From Deferribacteraceae bacterium (lineage in GTDB: Bacteria > Chrysiogenota > Deferribacteres > Deferribacterales > JAISNW01), in contig JAITJJ010000222.1 in the NCBI GenBank assembly GCA_031278965.1, forward strand, positions 1 to 19,412: a stretch of DNA of 19,412 bases, written 5' to 3'. Below the pieces are notes generated by a model. It saw nothing but the letters and a program-made list of their open reading frames with translations. It was not told where the DNA came from and searched no databases. The translations under genes and the position numbers were made by a program. Positions 6,698-17,100 of this stretch are shown here, piece after piece (the stretch's first letter is position 1; each line of letters opens with the position of its first letter).

Positions 6698-8245
6698 ATG
6701 AAATATGCTCTGATAAGCGTTTCTGATAAAACGGGTATTGCGCCTTTTGCATATTCTCTTATTCAATTGGGCTTTACAATCTTATCCACAGGGGGAACCG
6801 CAAAAATTCTTAGGGATGCGGGCGTCAAAGTTACGGATGTTTCTGACTTTACAGGTTTTCCCGAAATATTGGACGGAAGGGTAAAAACTCTTCACCCTCT
6901 TGTTCATGCAGGAATTTTGAATATAAGAAATAATGAGGAACATCAGAAAGTTTGCCGTGAAATTGGAATAAATAATATAGATCTGGTTGCAGTAAACCTT
7001 TATCCGTTTGAAGAAACTGTTATGAAGAATCTTTCCGAAGAAGGCGAGGCGTTTGATGAGATTATAGAAAATATAGATATCGGGGGGCCGGCTCTTCTCC
7101 GAAGTGCCGCAAAAAACCACCTATTTATAACTGTTATTACAGATGCAGCGGATTATGAAAAAGTAATTTCAGAAATCAAGAGCAGCGGGGATACTGCCTT
7201 GGAAACAAGGAAAATGCTTGCGGCAAAGGCTTTTTCGCACACTGCTCTATACGACAGCGTAATATCGGGGTGGTTTAACAGAATTCAGAATATCGCCTTC
7301 CCCTATGAATATACGATAGGCGGCAGGCTTGCAAGCGCCATGCGTTACGGCGAAAATCCGCATCAAGCGGCGGCTTTCTATAAGATACCTCTTATGACCG
7401 AGACAGGCGTTGCTTCCGCTGAAAAATTGCATGGGAAAGAGCTTTCATATAACAATATTGCCGATATTCATGCCTCAATAGAGCTTGCAAAGGAATTTGA
7501 GGAACCCGTCTGCATTATAGTTAAACATATGAACCCTTGCGGGGCGGCGGCGGCGGAAGATATTGAAAAAGCGTTTGATTTTGCGCTGGCGGCGGATCCT
7601 TTAAGCGCTTTCGGCGGGATTGTGACCCTAAATAGGGAGGTCACAGCAACTCTGGCGGAAAAACTCTCCGCCATATTCCTTGAGGTCATAATCGCCCCGT
7701 CATACACACCGGAAGCGTTGGCGATCCTAAAAAACAAGAAAAATGTCCGCGTAATGCGTATTGATTTTAATAACAGATATACGGGCGAACAAGACCTTAA
7801 AAAAGTCACCGGTGGTTTTTTGGTGCAGGACAGGGATCTCCACCGTTTTAACTCTCTTGACGGCTTAAGCGTTCCCACCAAGCGCTCCCCTACATCGGAA
7901 GAACGAAAAAGCCTTAGCTTTGCATGGATAGTTGCCAAACATGTAAAATCAAACGCGATAGTTTATGTTTCCGGCACCCGCACAGTGGGCATAGGCGCGG
8001 GGCAGATGAGCAGGGTGGATTCTGCAAAGATCGGCGCCATCAAAGCTCAAAGCCCAATATCGGGGTGCGTAATGGCATCGGATGCCTTTTTCCCGTTTAG
8101 AGACAGTGTTGATGAAGCTGCGGAGAGGGGTATCACCTCCATAATTTCCCCCGGCGGAAGCGTGCGGGATGATGAAGTTATTGCCGCGGCGGATTCTGCA
8201 GGGATTGCAATGATATTTACCGGCGTGCGGCATTTCAGGCATTAA
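6698..8245 (+). CDS. purH: Bifunctional AICAR transformylase / IMP cyclohydrolase
   Basis: PurH catalyses the last two steps of de novo IMP synthesis in the cytoplasm: formyl transfer from 10-formyl-THF to AICAR, then ring closure to IMP. At 515 residues it has normal length. Residues 1 to about 145 form the cyclohydrolase domain (SVSDKTGI, STGGTAKILRDAGV, GFPEILDGRVKTLHP). The rest is the transformylase, with GGRLASAMRYGENPHQ, the catalytic Lys-His in VKHMNPCGAA (K276, H277), ADPLSAFGG, SDAFFPFRDSVD and the conserved C-terminal end TGVRHFRH. Start ATG 6698 follows AGAGG at nine bases. It lies alone, without other purine genes, downstream of a hairpin terminator, and no purine riboswitch is visible. 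Confidence 0.98.
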   Translation: MKYALISVSDKTGIAPFAYSLIQLGFTILSTGGTAKILRDAGVKVTDVSDFTGFPEILDGRVKTLHPLVHAGILNIRNNEEHQKVCREIGINNIDLVAVNLYPFEETVMKNLSEEGEAFDEIIENIDIGGPALLRSAAKNHLFITVITDAADYEKVISEIKSSGDTALETRKMLAAKAFSHTALYDSVISGWFNRIQNIAFPYEYTIGGRLASAMRYGENPHQAAAFYKIPLMTETGVASAEKLHGKELSYNNIADIHASIELAKEFEEPVCIIVKHMNPCGAAAAEDIEKAFDFALAADPLSAFGGIVTLNREVTATLAEKLSAIFLEVIIAPSYTPEALAILKNKKNVRVMRIDFNNRYTGEQDLKKVTGGFLVQDRDLHRFNSLDGLSVPTKRSPTSEERKSLSFAWIVAKHVKSNAIVYVSGTRTVGIGAGQMSRVDSAKIGAIKAQSPISGCVMASDAFFPFRDSVDEAAERGITSIISPGGSVRDDEVIAAADSAGIAMIFTGVRHFRH

Positions 8246-8430
8246 AGGGAAATTTTCCGCTCTTTTTATTTGATGAAGCCGATATAAAAGCGCCTTAAAA
8301 TTGGCTGTCCGTTCTATAAATTTGCTATCTATAAAAGAAATTCAATCTCAATGATAGCTTTATTTAATCGCAAAGCAAGCTCGCATATAAAGCACCTTTC
8401 TCTCGTCTCAATACCTTTCAATCCGCTCCG

Positions 8431-8446
8431 TGGCATATATATTGCT
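8431..8446 (+). promoter_or_regulatory. Sigma-54-type promoter of flgK-flgL
   Basis: TGGCATATATATTGCT has the -24 GG and -12 GC dinucleotides exactly ten bases apart, and matches the TGGCAC-N5-TTGCW consensus except at one base. It lies 38 bases before the flgK ATG. Middle and late flagellar genes are sigma-54-dependent in several phyla, so position and function agree. It would need RpoN and an enhancer-binding activator, neither of which is in this window. Confidence 0.8.
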
Positions 8447-8483
8447 ATAACTTAGGTAGAATTATCTTTCCGGAGTTAAACGT

Positions 8484-10229
8484 ATGAGCAACTTAATGGC
8501 GATGTTAAATACTGGTTTGTCGGGAATTATGGCGGCACAGGTGCAACTTGACGTAACCGGGCATAATATAGCAAACCTTAACAATAAAAACTACTCCCGC
8601 CAGCGTGTGGAGGTTGTATCCGCCTATGCCATGAAGAGCAAAGAGGGCACCTACGGGCAGGGGGTGAAAACGGTAGGGGTGGTGAGAATCTATGATGAGA
8701 TATTAACACGTACCCTAAGAAATGAAACATCATCCCTTGCTTATTGGGCAAATAACCAACAAGGGCTTGACTCTATACAGGTATACTTTAACGAGCTTGA
8801 GACGGGCAGCGGTTTGGGAGAGCATCTGCTTAACTATTTCAACGCGTGGCAGGATTTATCTGTAATACCTCCGGACAATTCGGATGAATCCTATATCAAA
8901 AGAACGCAGGTTCTCGCCACCGCAGAAGAGTTATGCGCCCAGATTCAGAATGATTATGCGATGTTCAGGCAACTGAAAGATAATATAAACGAAAATCTAA
9001 AAAGTGCCGTGAGCGAGATAAACGCCATTGCGGAGAGTATCGCAAAGCTGAATTCCGATATTGTGCGGGTGGAAGCGGACGGCTCCCACGCCAACGATCT
9101 GCGGGATACCAGAGACGCCCTTGTAAACACGGTCGCCCAGATGGCAGGAATAAATGTAACGGAGCGCCCCAACGGTGAAATTGCAGTATACATAGCAGGG
9201 GAGCCGATTGTAGACGGAGCAAGAGCGTTTAAGCTGGAACTTGAGCTCAGAGAAGACGGGGAGTATGATGTAATATGGCGCGCCAGCAACATTGATAAAA
9301 CCTCCACAGTAATCTCAAACCGAATCGCCGGCGGCACTATGCAGAGCGACATATACCTTCGCGACACCCTCATAAACAAATACACCAAAGAGCTTGATGA
9401 GCTTGTTAAAACCCTTATCTATGAAACAAATAAGATTCACGCTTCCGGGCAAGGCTTAGCCCGCTTTACGGAACTCACGGCGACCAACAGTGTTGCTTCC
9501 CCCCGTTTCCCTATAGAGAGCGAGTATGGGAATCTCCCGTATCCTTTGCAGGAAGGGACTTTCCAGATAAAAATCTACGATGCGGAAGGGGTATTGGCGG
9601 CAACTCAATCCGTTTCAATTGATCCAAAAACCGATACGTTAAACGGAATAGCGGAAAAAATTTCCACATCAGGCGGTGATATCCTCAACGGGACTATCCA
9701 ATCCTATGTGGATTATCAAGGTTATTTGCAAATTAGGGTTACAGAGGGCTATACCTTTTCTTTCGGAGAGGATACCTCCGGTTTTCTGGTGGCGGCGGGG
9801 TTTAACAACTTCTTTTCCGGAACAGATTCCTCAAATATATCTGTGGATTCCCATATTAAAACCAATATAGCCTATATCTCCACCTCCGTAGAAGGGGACG
9901 TGGGGGATAATGAAATTGCCAAAGCGATTGTTGAAGTTCAATTTAAGAGCGTTCTGGAAGGCGGAATCACCATAAGCGATTTTTACGGCTATTTTATAGG
10001 GCGGATCGCCTCCGAAAAACAGCAGACGGATCTCTTTGTCGCAACAAAAGAGATGAGTGTGGCAAGCTATGAAGAGAAGGTGCAGGCGGTGAGCGGCGTA
10101 TCGGAAAGCGAAGAAACCGCCAATCTTATCATCTTTGAAAAGATGCTTCAGGCAAACGCCCGTTTCATCAACGCTGTGGATGAAATGTTGGATATAATCG
10201 TAAATAACCTTGGGCTTGTAGGGAGATAG
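8484..10229 (+). CDS. flgK: Flagellar hook-associated protein 1 (HAP1)
   Basis: FlgK is the first junction protein between hook and filament, exported by the flagellar type III system. It has 581 residues, normal for the family. The N-terminal D0 helix region reads MAMLNTGLSGIMAAQVQLD, followed by the signature VTGHNIANLNNKNYSRQRVEV. The coiled region around 110-215 includes the DLRDTRDALV motif. A variable middle follows, and the C-terminal D0 helix (about 530-581) ends ANLIIFEKMLQANARFINAVDEML. Residues 359-446 look like a small beta module that also seems to recur in the neighbouring FlgL. CGGAG eight bases before ATG 8484 is the ribosome binding site. The stop is two bases before the flgL ATG, so translation is coupled. 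Confidence 0.97.
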   Translation: MSNLMAMLNTGLSGIMAAQVQLDVTGHNIANLNNKNYSRQRVEVVSAYAMKSKEGTYGQGVKTVGVVRIYDEILTRTLRNETSSLAYWANNQQGLDSIQVYFNELETGSGLGEHLLNYFNAWQDLSVIPPDNSDESYIKRTQVLATAEELCAQIQNDYAMFRQLKDNINENLKSAVSEINAIAESIAKLNSDIVRVEADGSHANDLRDTRDALVNTVAQMAGINVTERPNGEIAVYIAGEPIVDGARAFKLELELREDGEYDVIWRASNIDKTSTVISNRIAGGTMQSDIYLRDTLINKYTKELDELVKTLIYETNKIHASGQGLARFTELTATNSVASPRFPIESEYGNLPYPLQEGTFQIKIYDAEGVLAATQSVSIDPKTDTLNGIAEKISTSGGDILNGTIQSYVDYQGYLQIRVTEGYTFSFGEDTSGFLVAAGFNNFFSGTDSSNISVDSHIKTNIAYISTSVEGDVGDNEIAKAIVEVQFKSVLEGGITISDFYGYFIGRIASEKQQTDLFVATKEMSVASYEEKVQAVSGVSESEETANLIIFEKMLQANARFINAVDEMLDIIVNNLGLVGR

Positions 10230-10231
10230 AT

Positions 10232-13200
10232 ATGAGAATATCGTTCCAATATCAGAATATGCGTTATCAGCAGATACTTTCAACATCTCTGAATGATGTT
10301 CTGCAATCGCTGGATAAGGTCAATAAGAAGAGGAGCCTCCTAAACCCAGAGGCCTCGCCTTCAAAATATGTGTCTGCCTATAATATCCAGAGGATGATTG
10401 ACAATTCCACCCAGTTCACCGCCAACGCCAATAATGCTTCAGGTTGGCTGAGCTCCGCGGAAACTTCAATTTCTTCTGCATTGGAGCTTGTAACAAAGGT
10501 TAGGGACGATCTTGCCTTAAACGGCGCTAATGGCGTGAACAATCTTGAAAGTATGCGCGCCTTGGCGGGGGATGTCTTGGGGGTATACAACCAACTCTTT
10601 GACATCGCCAATACAACCTATATGGGGAGATATATTTTTGCCGGCTATCAAACCAACACAATGCCGTTTAACTCCAAAGAGAATCAGGTTCTCTCCATAG
10701 TAAAGCATTTTGGAGCGGACGGCGGGAATCTCCTAGCCCGGGATACGTTTTCCGATCTGCCGGAGCTTGCGGAAGGGGATTACACGGTCAGAATTGATGT
10801 TCGTGACGGCACAGGCTACTTATCTGTTAAAGATAAATACGGAAACGATGTTATCCTTGATTCCAACGGAACAGATGACGCTCTGAACGGAGGCAACAAC
10901 ATATCCACCGTTCTTACATTTAAGGTGGAATCCGGAAAGGTGGTAAATACCGGAAGAGGGATAGCTGTTGCCCTCCCCGATAATATAGGCAACGGGCTTC
11001 AATACACCTGTAAATACGTTCCCGGCAGCTATGCCAGCTATTACGGGGATTCGGGGGAGATATTGGACAAGATCGGGTATAATCAGAATGTTGCTATAAA
11101 TTTTACAGGAGACGATATATTTTTAGAAAACTCCAAAGTTTTGCGATCTGTGCAAGCCAACACTGTAAACGGGATTTCGCTTACGGTTTCGTCTCTGTTC
11201 AGCCAGATTGACGGCGCGAATGTGGGGATAGGAGATTCCATAAAGATAAGCGGAACAGACCATAACGGCTATCTGGTGGGTTCGGCAAAGGTGCGGGGAA
11301 CAGATGAAGTCGGGCTTAATCTCACGGAGCAGAGCGCGGAGGAACGCACGCTTACTATAACATACGGAGGAAAGCACTACCAGATTGAGGTGCCGGCAGA
11401 CGGATACGCCAATATAGACCTCTTGGTTGGTGCGATAAACTACCAGTTGGGGAGAGCCCAATATGTGGGCTCCGCCACAGTTTACGCAAGCTATACGGAT
11501 GAAAACGACTTTGCAAGCGCCATAGCTGCGGATGTAAGCAGCAACCTTGTTTATAACAGCGGGGCAGGGTATCAGGTGGATCTCTCATCCCAGATTAAAG
11601 TTGTAAGCGATGGCGGGCGGCTGATGTTCGTTACCTCCGATACAGGCAACAAGACGTATCTTGCGGTAACCGGCAGCAACTACAATACTATGGGTTTTGA
11701 CGGCAAAACCGTTTTGGAGCTTGGGAAAGACACCACCTTTGAAGTGGGATATGACTTTCCGGAAGCAGGAATCAATAATATCTATACGGTTCACGATAAT
11801 ATATCCATAGCGCAGGATATTACTTTTATTATAAACGGAAAATCTGTCCTTCTTGAGGCATCCGCTTTGGCGGCGGCTACCACCACCGAGGCAAAAGAGC
11901 TCTATATTGACAGAATGCTGCGGGAGGCGGGGTTCGGATACACGGTAGGAGTTAAACTATCCGATTATCAAGCGGGTCCCCCCGAAACCTACGATTTCAC
12001 CTTTACCATGCAGAACCTGAATCTTGATCGAGATACGCACTTATCCACATTTTATTTTGACGTGGGCGGCGTTTCCGATTACCAGTTCGGCACTATCCCT
12101 AAAAGTATCTCCGCAGATATAAAGGAGAAAACAGTTGGGGATTATATGGCTTTCATTGAAAACCTCTATGATAATGGGGTTGACGTTACTCTGGAAAACG
12201 GAAATATTACAGTGCGGGATCTCCGCTCCGGTTCAAGCCGCCTCACTATGAATGTTCAGGAATTGAACGAGGGGATGAGCCTCCCCATAATTGACCAAGA
12301 GATTATTGTGGGCGGCAACTATACGGGGGGAGCCGATGATCGGTGGAGCGTAAGCGTTGATATGACGCATAATACGCTGGACGGCACGAAAGATGTACAT
12401 GTGGTGGTTTACAACTCCCAAAATGTAAAGATCATAGATAAAGTTGTGAAAAATTACACCGGCGGGGAGATCCAACTTCAGAGCGGAGTTTATATAACCG
12501 CCAACGATATGAACACGGCGATGGGGGTAAACCCCGCCCCTGCATCCTTCGGGATAGACCTGAAAGGGAAAGGTTCTTTGAATTTCGGGGATATGAATAT
12601 CGTTCAGACCGGCGAAAACGCCAATATGTTCACATCCATTATGAACCTCTACAACGCCCTTTATAACGGGATAAATACGGAAGGGTGGGGAGAACCGAGC
12701 GCTTGGAGAGATGAAACACTGAAATCCACCGCCAATCCGTATTTTGACGGTGTGTTCGGCGGAAACTTCAACGCCATGTGGAACTATGAAGTGCAGTCCT
12801 CAAGCGGAAAGAGTGATTTTTATGTTCAGGATATATTCACGGCATCTACGGCGGACATAAAGCTCGATACCAACGCCATAAACCTTGATTTTGCCATAGA
12901 GCTTTACAATAATGATACCAACACTCTAGAAAAATATAATATAACCGTCCCCCTTGCGGGGATAACCACCCCGCAGGAGCTCCAACAAGCCATAATAAAC
13001 GTTATAAACAACGACACAAACCTTTATGCAAAAAATATCCACGCCTCTTTGGACGGGGAAAAAGTAAAGATAACATCCGGCAGCGGGGCAAGCACGATCA
13101 CCCTAATTCCCGCGACGGAGAAAGATGTCTATATGATGGGTTACTCTTTAAGCGGCGGGATATTGGGAACGGATTACTCAACCCCCGCTTCCTTTGATTA

Positions 13201-14179
13201 TGTGTATTGGGACGGTTTGACATGGACGCAAACCACCGTAACTCTTACGGGGGTTTACGCCAATGTGCCCGCAGTTTTGGCGGACATCAACACACAACTT
13301 GCGGGTACCAGCGGAACGGCGGGCGTAGACGGCGACGGGGTTTTACGGATAACAAGCGCCGATCCGAGCTATATCACAAATATTAACGACCCCTCCATGA
13401 CGCTTGGCCTCACAAACTCCACACTTGAATATAAGATAGCGGATACCCGCCTCATACAAGATCTCTCCAACACTTCAACCGAGGCAAGAACCCTTACATT
13501 CCGTTATAATGACGGAACTTTCAAAGAGGCGTCCATAATAATTGACGATAGGGCGTATCTGGATTATACGGATATGTTGGCGGAGGTAAATTCAAAACTT
13601 GCCGCGGCAGGACTTTCTTCGGCATTTACCGCCGTTATGAGCGGCGACAGACTCGCATTTAAACCTGCCGCTGCAGTAACCGCCTTTTCGGTGGAAGGCG
13701 ACTATACGGGCTCGCTTGGTTTCAGGAAAGCCGGCGATAAAGTGTTTGTGAAGGTAACTGATTCGAGCGGAAGCGGAATTCAGAATATATATGTGGATAC
13801 CGCCCACAAAGAATACCACGTTTCAGACGGTCTCGTACTGGGCTTTGACACGGGAATGCTTTACGCGACAGACAGTTTTACAGGTACAGTAGGAAGCGGG
13901 ATAGATTTTGAACTTGGGGTGCTTGATATTGTGCAGGGGCAGCTGACTCAAGCATTAACTCAGACAGGCAACCGCCAACTCAGGGTGGAGAGCACCATAA
14001 ACTTTAATACATCTATCATAAACACCTATGAAAACCAGAAAGCAGTGTATTTAGGCTCTTCCGAAGCGGACCAAGTGCGCCTTTTAACGGAATACGAGCT
14101 TGCAAATAAAGCATATGAATATGCCTTGACTCTGACGACAAGGATGATGAGCTTTTCTATACTGGATTATCTAAGCTAG
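10232..14179 (+). CDS. flgL: Giant flagellar hook-associated protein 3 (FlgL), 1315 aa
   Basis: FlgL (HAP3) is the junction protein joining FlgK to the flagellin filament. Identity rests on both ends. Residues 1-157 match the flagellin-like N-terminal D0/D1 coiled coil (MRISFQYQNMRYQQILSTSL, then DIANTTYMGRYIFAGYQTNTMPF, a typical FlgL motif). Residues 1229-1315 match the C-terminal coil (RVESTINFNTSIINTYENQKAVYLGS and ELANKAYEYALTLTTRMMSFSILDYL). Between them lie about 1070 Thr/Asn/Asp/Gly-rich residues; usual FlgL proteins total about 300-500, some lineages up to about 850. This part contains several related beta modules, clearest at 371-480, 885-975, 985-1060 and 1085-1165. Position right after flgK and a GGGAGA ribosome binding site support the start. 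The 3' end overlaps the convergent kinase gene by 9 bp. Confidence 0.93.
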   Translation: MRISFQYQNMRYQQILSTSLNDVLQSLDKVNKKRSLLNPEASPSKYVSAYNIQRMIDNSTQFTANANNASGWLSSAETSISSALELVTKVRDDLALNGANGVNNLESMRALAGDVLGVYNQLFDIANTTYMGRYIFAGYQTNTMPFNSKENQVLSIVKHFGADGGNLLARDTFSDLPELAEGDYTVRIDVRDGTGYLSVKDKYGNDVILDSNGTDDALNGGNNISTVLTFKVESGKVVNTGRGIAVALPDNIGNGLQYTCKYVPGSYASYYGDSGEILDKIGYNQNVAINFTGDDIFLENSKVLRSVQANTVNGISLTVSSLFSQIDGANVGIGDSIKISGTDHNGYLVGSAKVRGTDEVGLNLTEQSAEERTLTITYGGKHYQIEVPADGYANIDLLVGAINYQLGRAQYVGSATVYASYTDENDFASAIAADVSSNLVYNSGAGYQVDLSSQIKVVSDGGRLMFVTSDTGNKTYLAVTGSNYNTMGFDGKTVLELGKDTTFEVGYDFPEAGINNIYTVHDNISIAQDITFIINGKSVLLEASALAAATTTEAKELYIDRMLREAGFGYTVGVKLSDYQAGPPETYDFTFTMQNLNLDRDTHLSTFYFDVGGVSDYQFGTIPKSISADIKEKTVGDYMAFIENLYDNGVDVTLENGNITVRDLRSGSSRLTMNVQELNEGMSLPIIDQEIIVGGNYTGGADDRWSVSVDMTHNTLDGTKDVHVVVYNSQNVKIIDKVVKNYTGGEIQLQSGVYITANDMNTAMGVNPAPASFGIDLKGKGSLNFGDMNIVQTGENANMFTSIMNLYNALYNGINTEGWGEPSAWRDETLKSTANPYFDGVFGGNFNAMWNYEVQSSSGKSDFYVQDIFTASTADIKLDTNAINLDFAIELYNNDTNTLEKYNITVPLAGITTPQELQQAIINVINNDTNLYAKNIHASLDGEKVKITSGSGASTITLIPATEKDVYMMGYSLSGGILGTDYSTPASFDYVYWDGLTWTQTTVTLTGVYANVPAVLADINTQLAGTSGTAGVDGDGVLRITSADPSYITNINDPSMTLGLTNSTLEYKIADTRLIQDLSNTSTEARTLTFRYNDGTFKEASIIIDDRAYLDYTDMLAEVNSKLAAAGLSSAFTAVMSGDRLAFKPAAAVTAFSVEGDYTGSLGFRKAGDKVFVKVTDSSGSGIQNIYVDTAHKEYHVSDGLVLGFDTGMLYATDSFTGTVGSGIDFELGVLDIVQGQLTQALTQTGNRQLRVESTINFNTSIINTYENQKAVYLGSSEADQVRLLTEYELANKAYEYALTLTTRMMSFSILDYLS

Positions 14180-17100
14180 ATTTCCCTCTGAAGAAAGGAG
14201 CTCTTTTATGGCTTCCTGGGCTTTTTCATAATCAAAGAGGAGAATATCTTGAGATATGGAGTTTAATTTATCCTCCGTCGCTTTTGTCCATTCCTGCCCC
14301 AAAAGCTCCTTTATAATCTCATCTGTTTTTGAAATATCCATGTTGGATAGAGCGGCTGAAAGCTTAGGCAACTTGTCTTGAAGGATGGCGCTCTTGTCGC
14401 TCTTCTTTTTCTTTGGAGCCGCCTTGACTTTCTCTTTCAGGAAAACGGTTATCGCACTCTTTAATTCCGCCAGCTCTGATAAGAAAGCGGGGGTTTCCGC
14501 TTCTATCAGGCTGATGTCCTCACTTTTTCCCGCATCTTCCAATTTTGCGGCAAATTTTGAGAGCTCCGATGCACCTATGCTTGCGGCGGCGCTCTTTAAG
14601 GCGTGAACATTTACCGTATAGTTCCTTAAATCTTTTTCGGACAGGAATCTTTGCAACTCCGGAATACGGGCTTCGGCATCGTCACAGAATAGCTTCAGTA
14701 TCTTAAAATACCCCTTTTCCTCCCCTCCCGTGCGTGAAATACCGATATCCGCATTTATCCCCGCTATATTTATATTCGCGCCTATGCTCCCTTTTTTATT
14801 GGTCGCGAGGGATTCGAGCTTCTTTAGCTGCTTCTCGGAAGTGAGCCATTTTGTAAGGATAGCATTCAATTTAATGGTATCCACAGGTTTTGCCAAAAAG
14901 TCATCCAACCCGTTTTGCAAGAACATCTCTTTCATCCCAGCTACAGCGTTAGCGGTGAGGGCGATAATCGGCACACCTCTCCCTTTCGGCAGTTCATGGA
15001 TTAGTCGGGTTGCCTCTATCCCGTCCATACCGGGCATCATGTGATCCATAAAGATAAGATCGTATTTTTTCTTTTTTACAAGCTCCACAGCCCCCTCCCC
15101 GGTTAGGGAGGTTTCCACTTTCATTTCATAGGGGAGAAGAAGCCCTTCCATAACGGAAAGGTTGGTTTTAATATCGTCAACCAGAAGGATTTTGGCATCG
15201 GGGGCACGGAAACGGATATGTTTTACAGTTTTATCTCGTCCCTCCGCTTCATCTGCAATCACATTGTTAAAGAGGTTCGCAAGGGGGAGGGAGTAGACCG
15301 GAAGAATTAGGTTCACAATGTTTTCGGAGAGTACCTGCTCCCCTTCCTGAGACAGGAGAACTATCTTTGCCCCTGCTGAACGCTGGGATATAATATGCCT
15401 CACCCCTTCATATACAAAAGAGGCAAGAAATATATAATTATAACTGTTGGACAATAAGTCTTCCAAAAGCTCCGACTGCCCTTTTATAGCTTTACATGGA
15501 ATTCCGAGAGATGTAATGGCGGTAAAGATTGAGTTTGCATAAGCAGCCCGCGGTTCATAGATAATTGCATTCATAGTCTCAGGTTTTTCCACCTTTGCAA
15601 ACGGATCGGCTGAAGCGGCTTCCTGCGGAATCTCCGCCGCAAACTTGCTCCCTTCGCCGTAAACACTTACAAAGGCAAGCTCTCCGCCCATAACCTGCAG
15701 CAGGTTCTTTGTTATGGCAAGCCCTAATCCCGTGCCTTCCACAACATTGTTTTTTGCCACGTCTACCCTGACAAATTCACCGAATATGCGGGGTTTATCT
15801 TCATCTTTAATCCCGATTCCTGTATCGGTTACAGAGATAATCAGAGTAAGCACCGTTTTGCGGGAAAATAATTCTGGGAGAGAGAAAAGCTTTTCCGCCG
15901 TGAAAACGGGGGAATCTCCCTTCTTTTTTTCATCTTCAGCCGCTTCTTGCTTTTTGGTTATTTCAAGGGTTATCCCGCCGTCTTCCGTATATTTTATGGC
16001 GTTGGTTATAAGGTTTATCAGCACCTGCCTGACCCTTGTGACATCACCGATAAGCGAATTGGGGATGGCAGGATCAATTGCCACAGTAAAGTAGAGAGAT
16101 TTCTCCATCCACCGTATACGGAGAATATTTATTACATCGTTTATAAGTGAACTTAACATATAAGGGGCGTTTACGATCTCCAACCTTCCAGATTCCAACT
16201 TCGAGAAATCCAGAATGTCGTTGATAATTGAGAGAAGGTTTTCCCCCGCCCGCCGGATATCGTTTATATACCCTAAAGATTTTTGGGAAAGCTCCCCCGC
16301 ATCCCTTAGAATGAGCTCGCTCATTCCAAGGATTGCATTCATAGGAGTGCGTATCTCATGGCTCATTCGTGCCAAAAAGTTTGATTTGCTCTGACTTTTG
16401 GCATCCGCCACTTCCTTGGCTTCAGAGATTCTAAGGAGGATTGCGGAGAGGATAACCGCAAAAGCAAACCCCAGCCCAAAGATTAAAAAAGCAATCTTAT
16501 TCAGTTTATCGTAATATGTGGATACGGGAACCACAGAGAACAAAACCCAACCGCGGGGGAGGTTTCTAAAACGGATGAAAACCTCTTCTCCGTTATAATC
16601 CATAGTGGTGAATGGTTTTAATACATTTTCCAGATACCTTTTATTTATAAGGGATTTCGGTTCTTCAAAAGCTGCGGAGAGCGTTCCGCCCAATAAATCG
16701 TTGTCTTTATGGGATAATATCTCCTTGTCCTCATTTACTAAAATCCTGTAGCCTTGCTCGGTGTAACGGTTTACATAAGCAGAGAGTCGGGTGACGGAAA
16801 GATCAAGAGCTAAAACCCCTATATCTCCCCCGTCACGGTTGAACAGCTGTTTAGAGATATTGATAAAAAGCTCATCTCCCTGCTTGGAAACCTTGGAAAA
16901 AAAGATATCCCCCTTATTCTCCTGCGCCCCGATATACCACTGACGCTCAGAGGGATTATAAGCTGGGGTCGCCCCCCAATTTAAGCCGTCCAAAAATTCC
17001 CCCTCAATATACCCGTATATTGAGTTAAACGTAAAGCTCCTGTTATCCGATTGGTTAAAAGAATCTCTGATACTTTTTAAGAGGTGCTGAATTCGTAATT

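Noticed and set aside
8278..8285. GCCGATAT upstream of flgK as a sigma-28 (FliA) -10 box
   Set aside because: No TAAA-type -35 element lies about 15 bases upstream; the sigma-54 site closer to flgK is a better match.
11342..13726. FlgL insert as a separate adhesin gene or a fusion assembly error
   Set aside because: The frame is uninterrupted from a FlgL start to a FlgL end, and base composition does not change at the borders.
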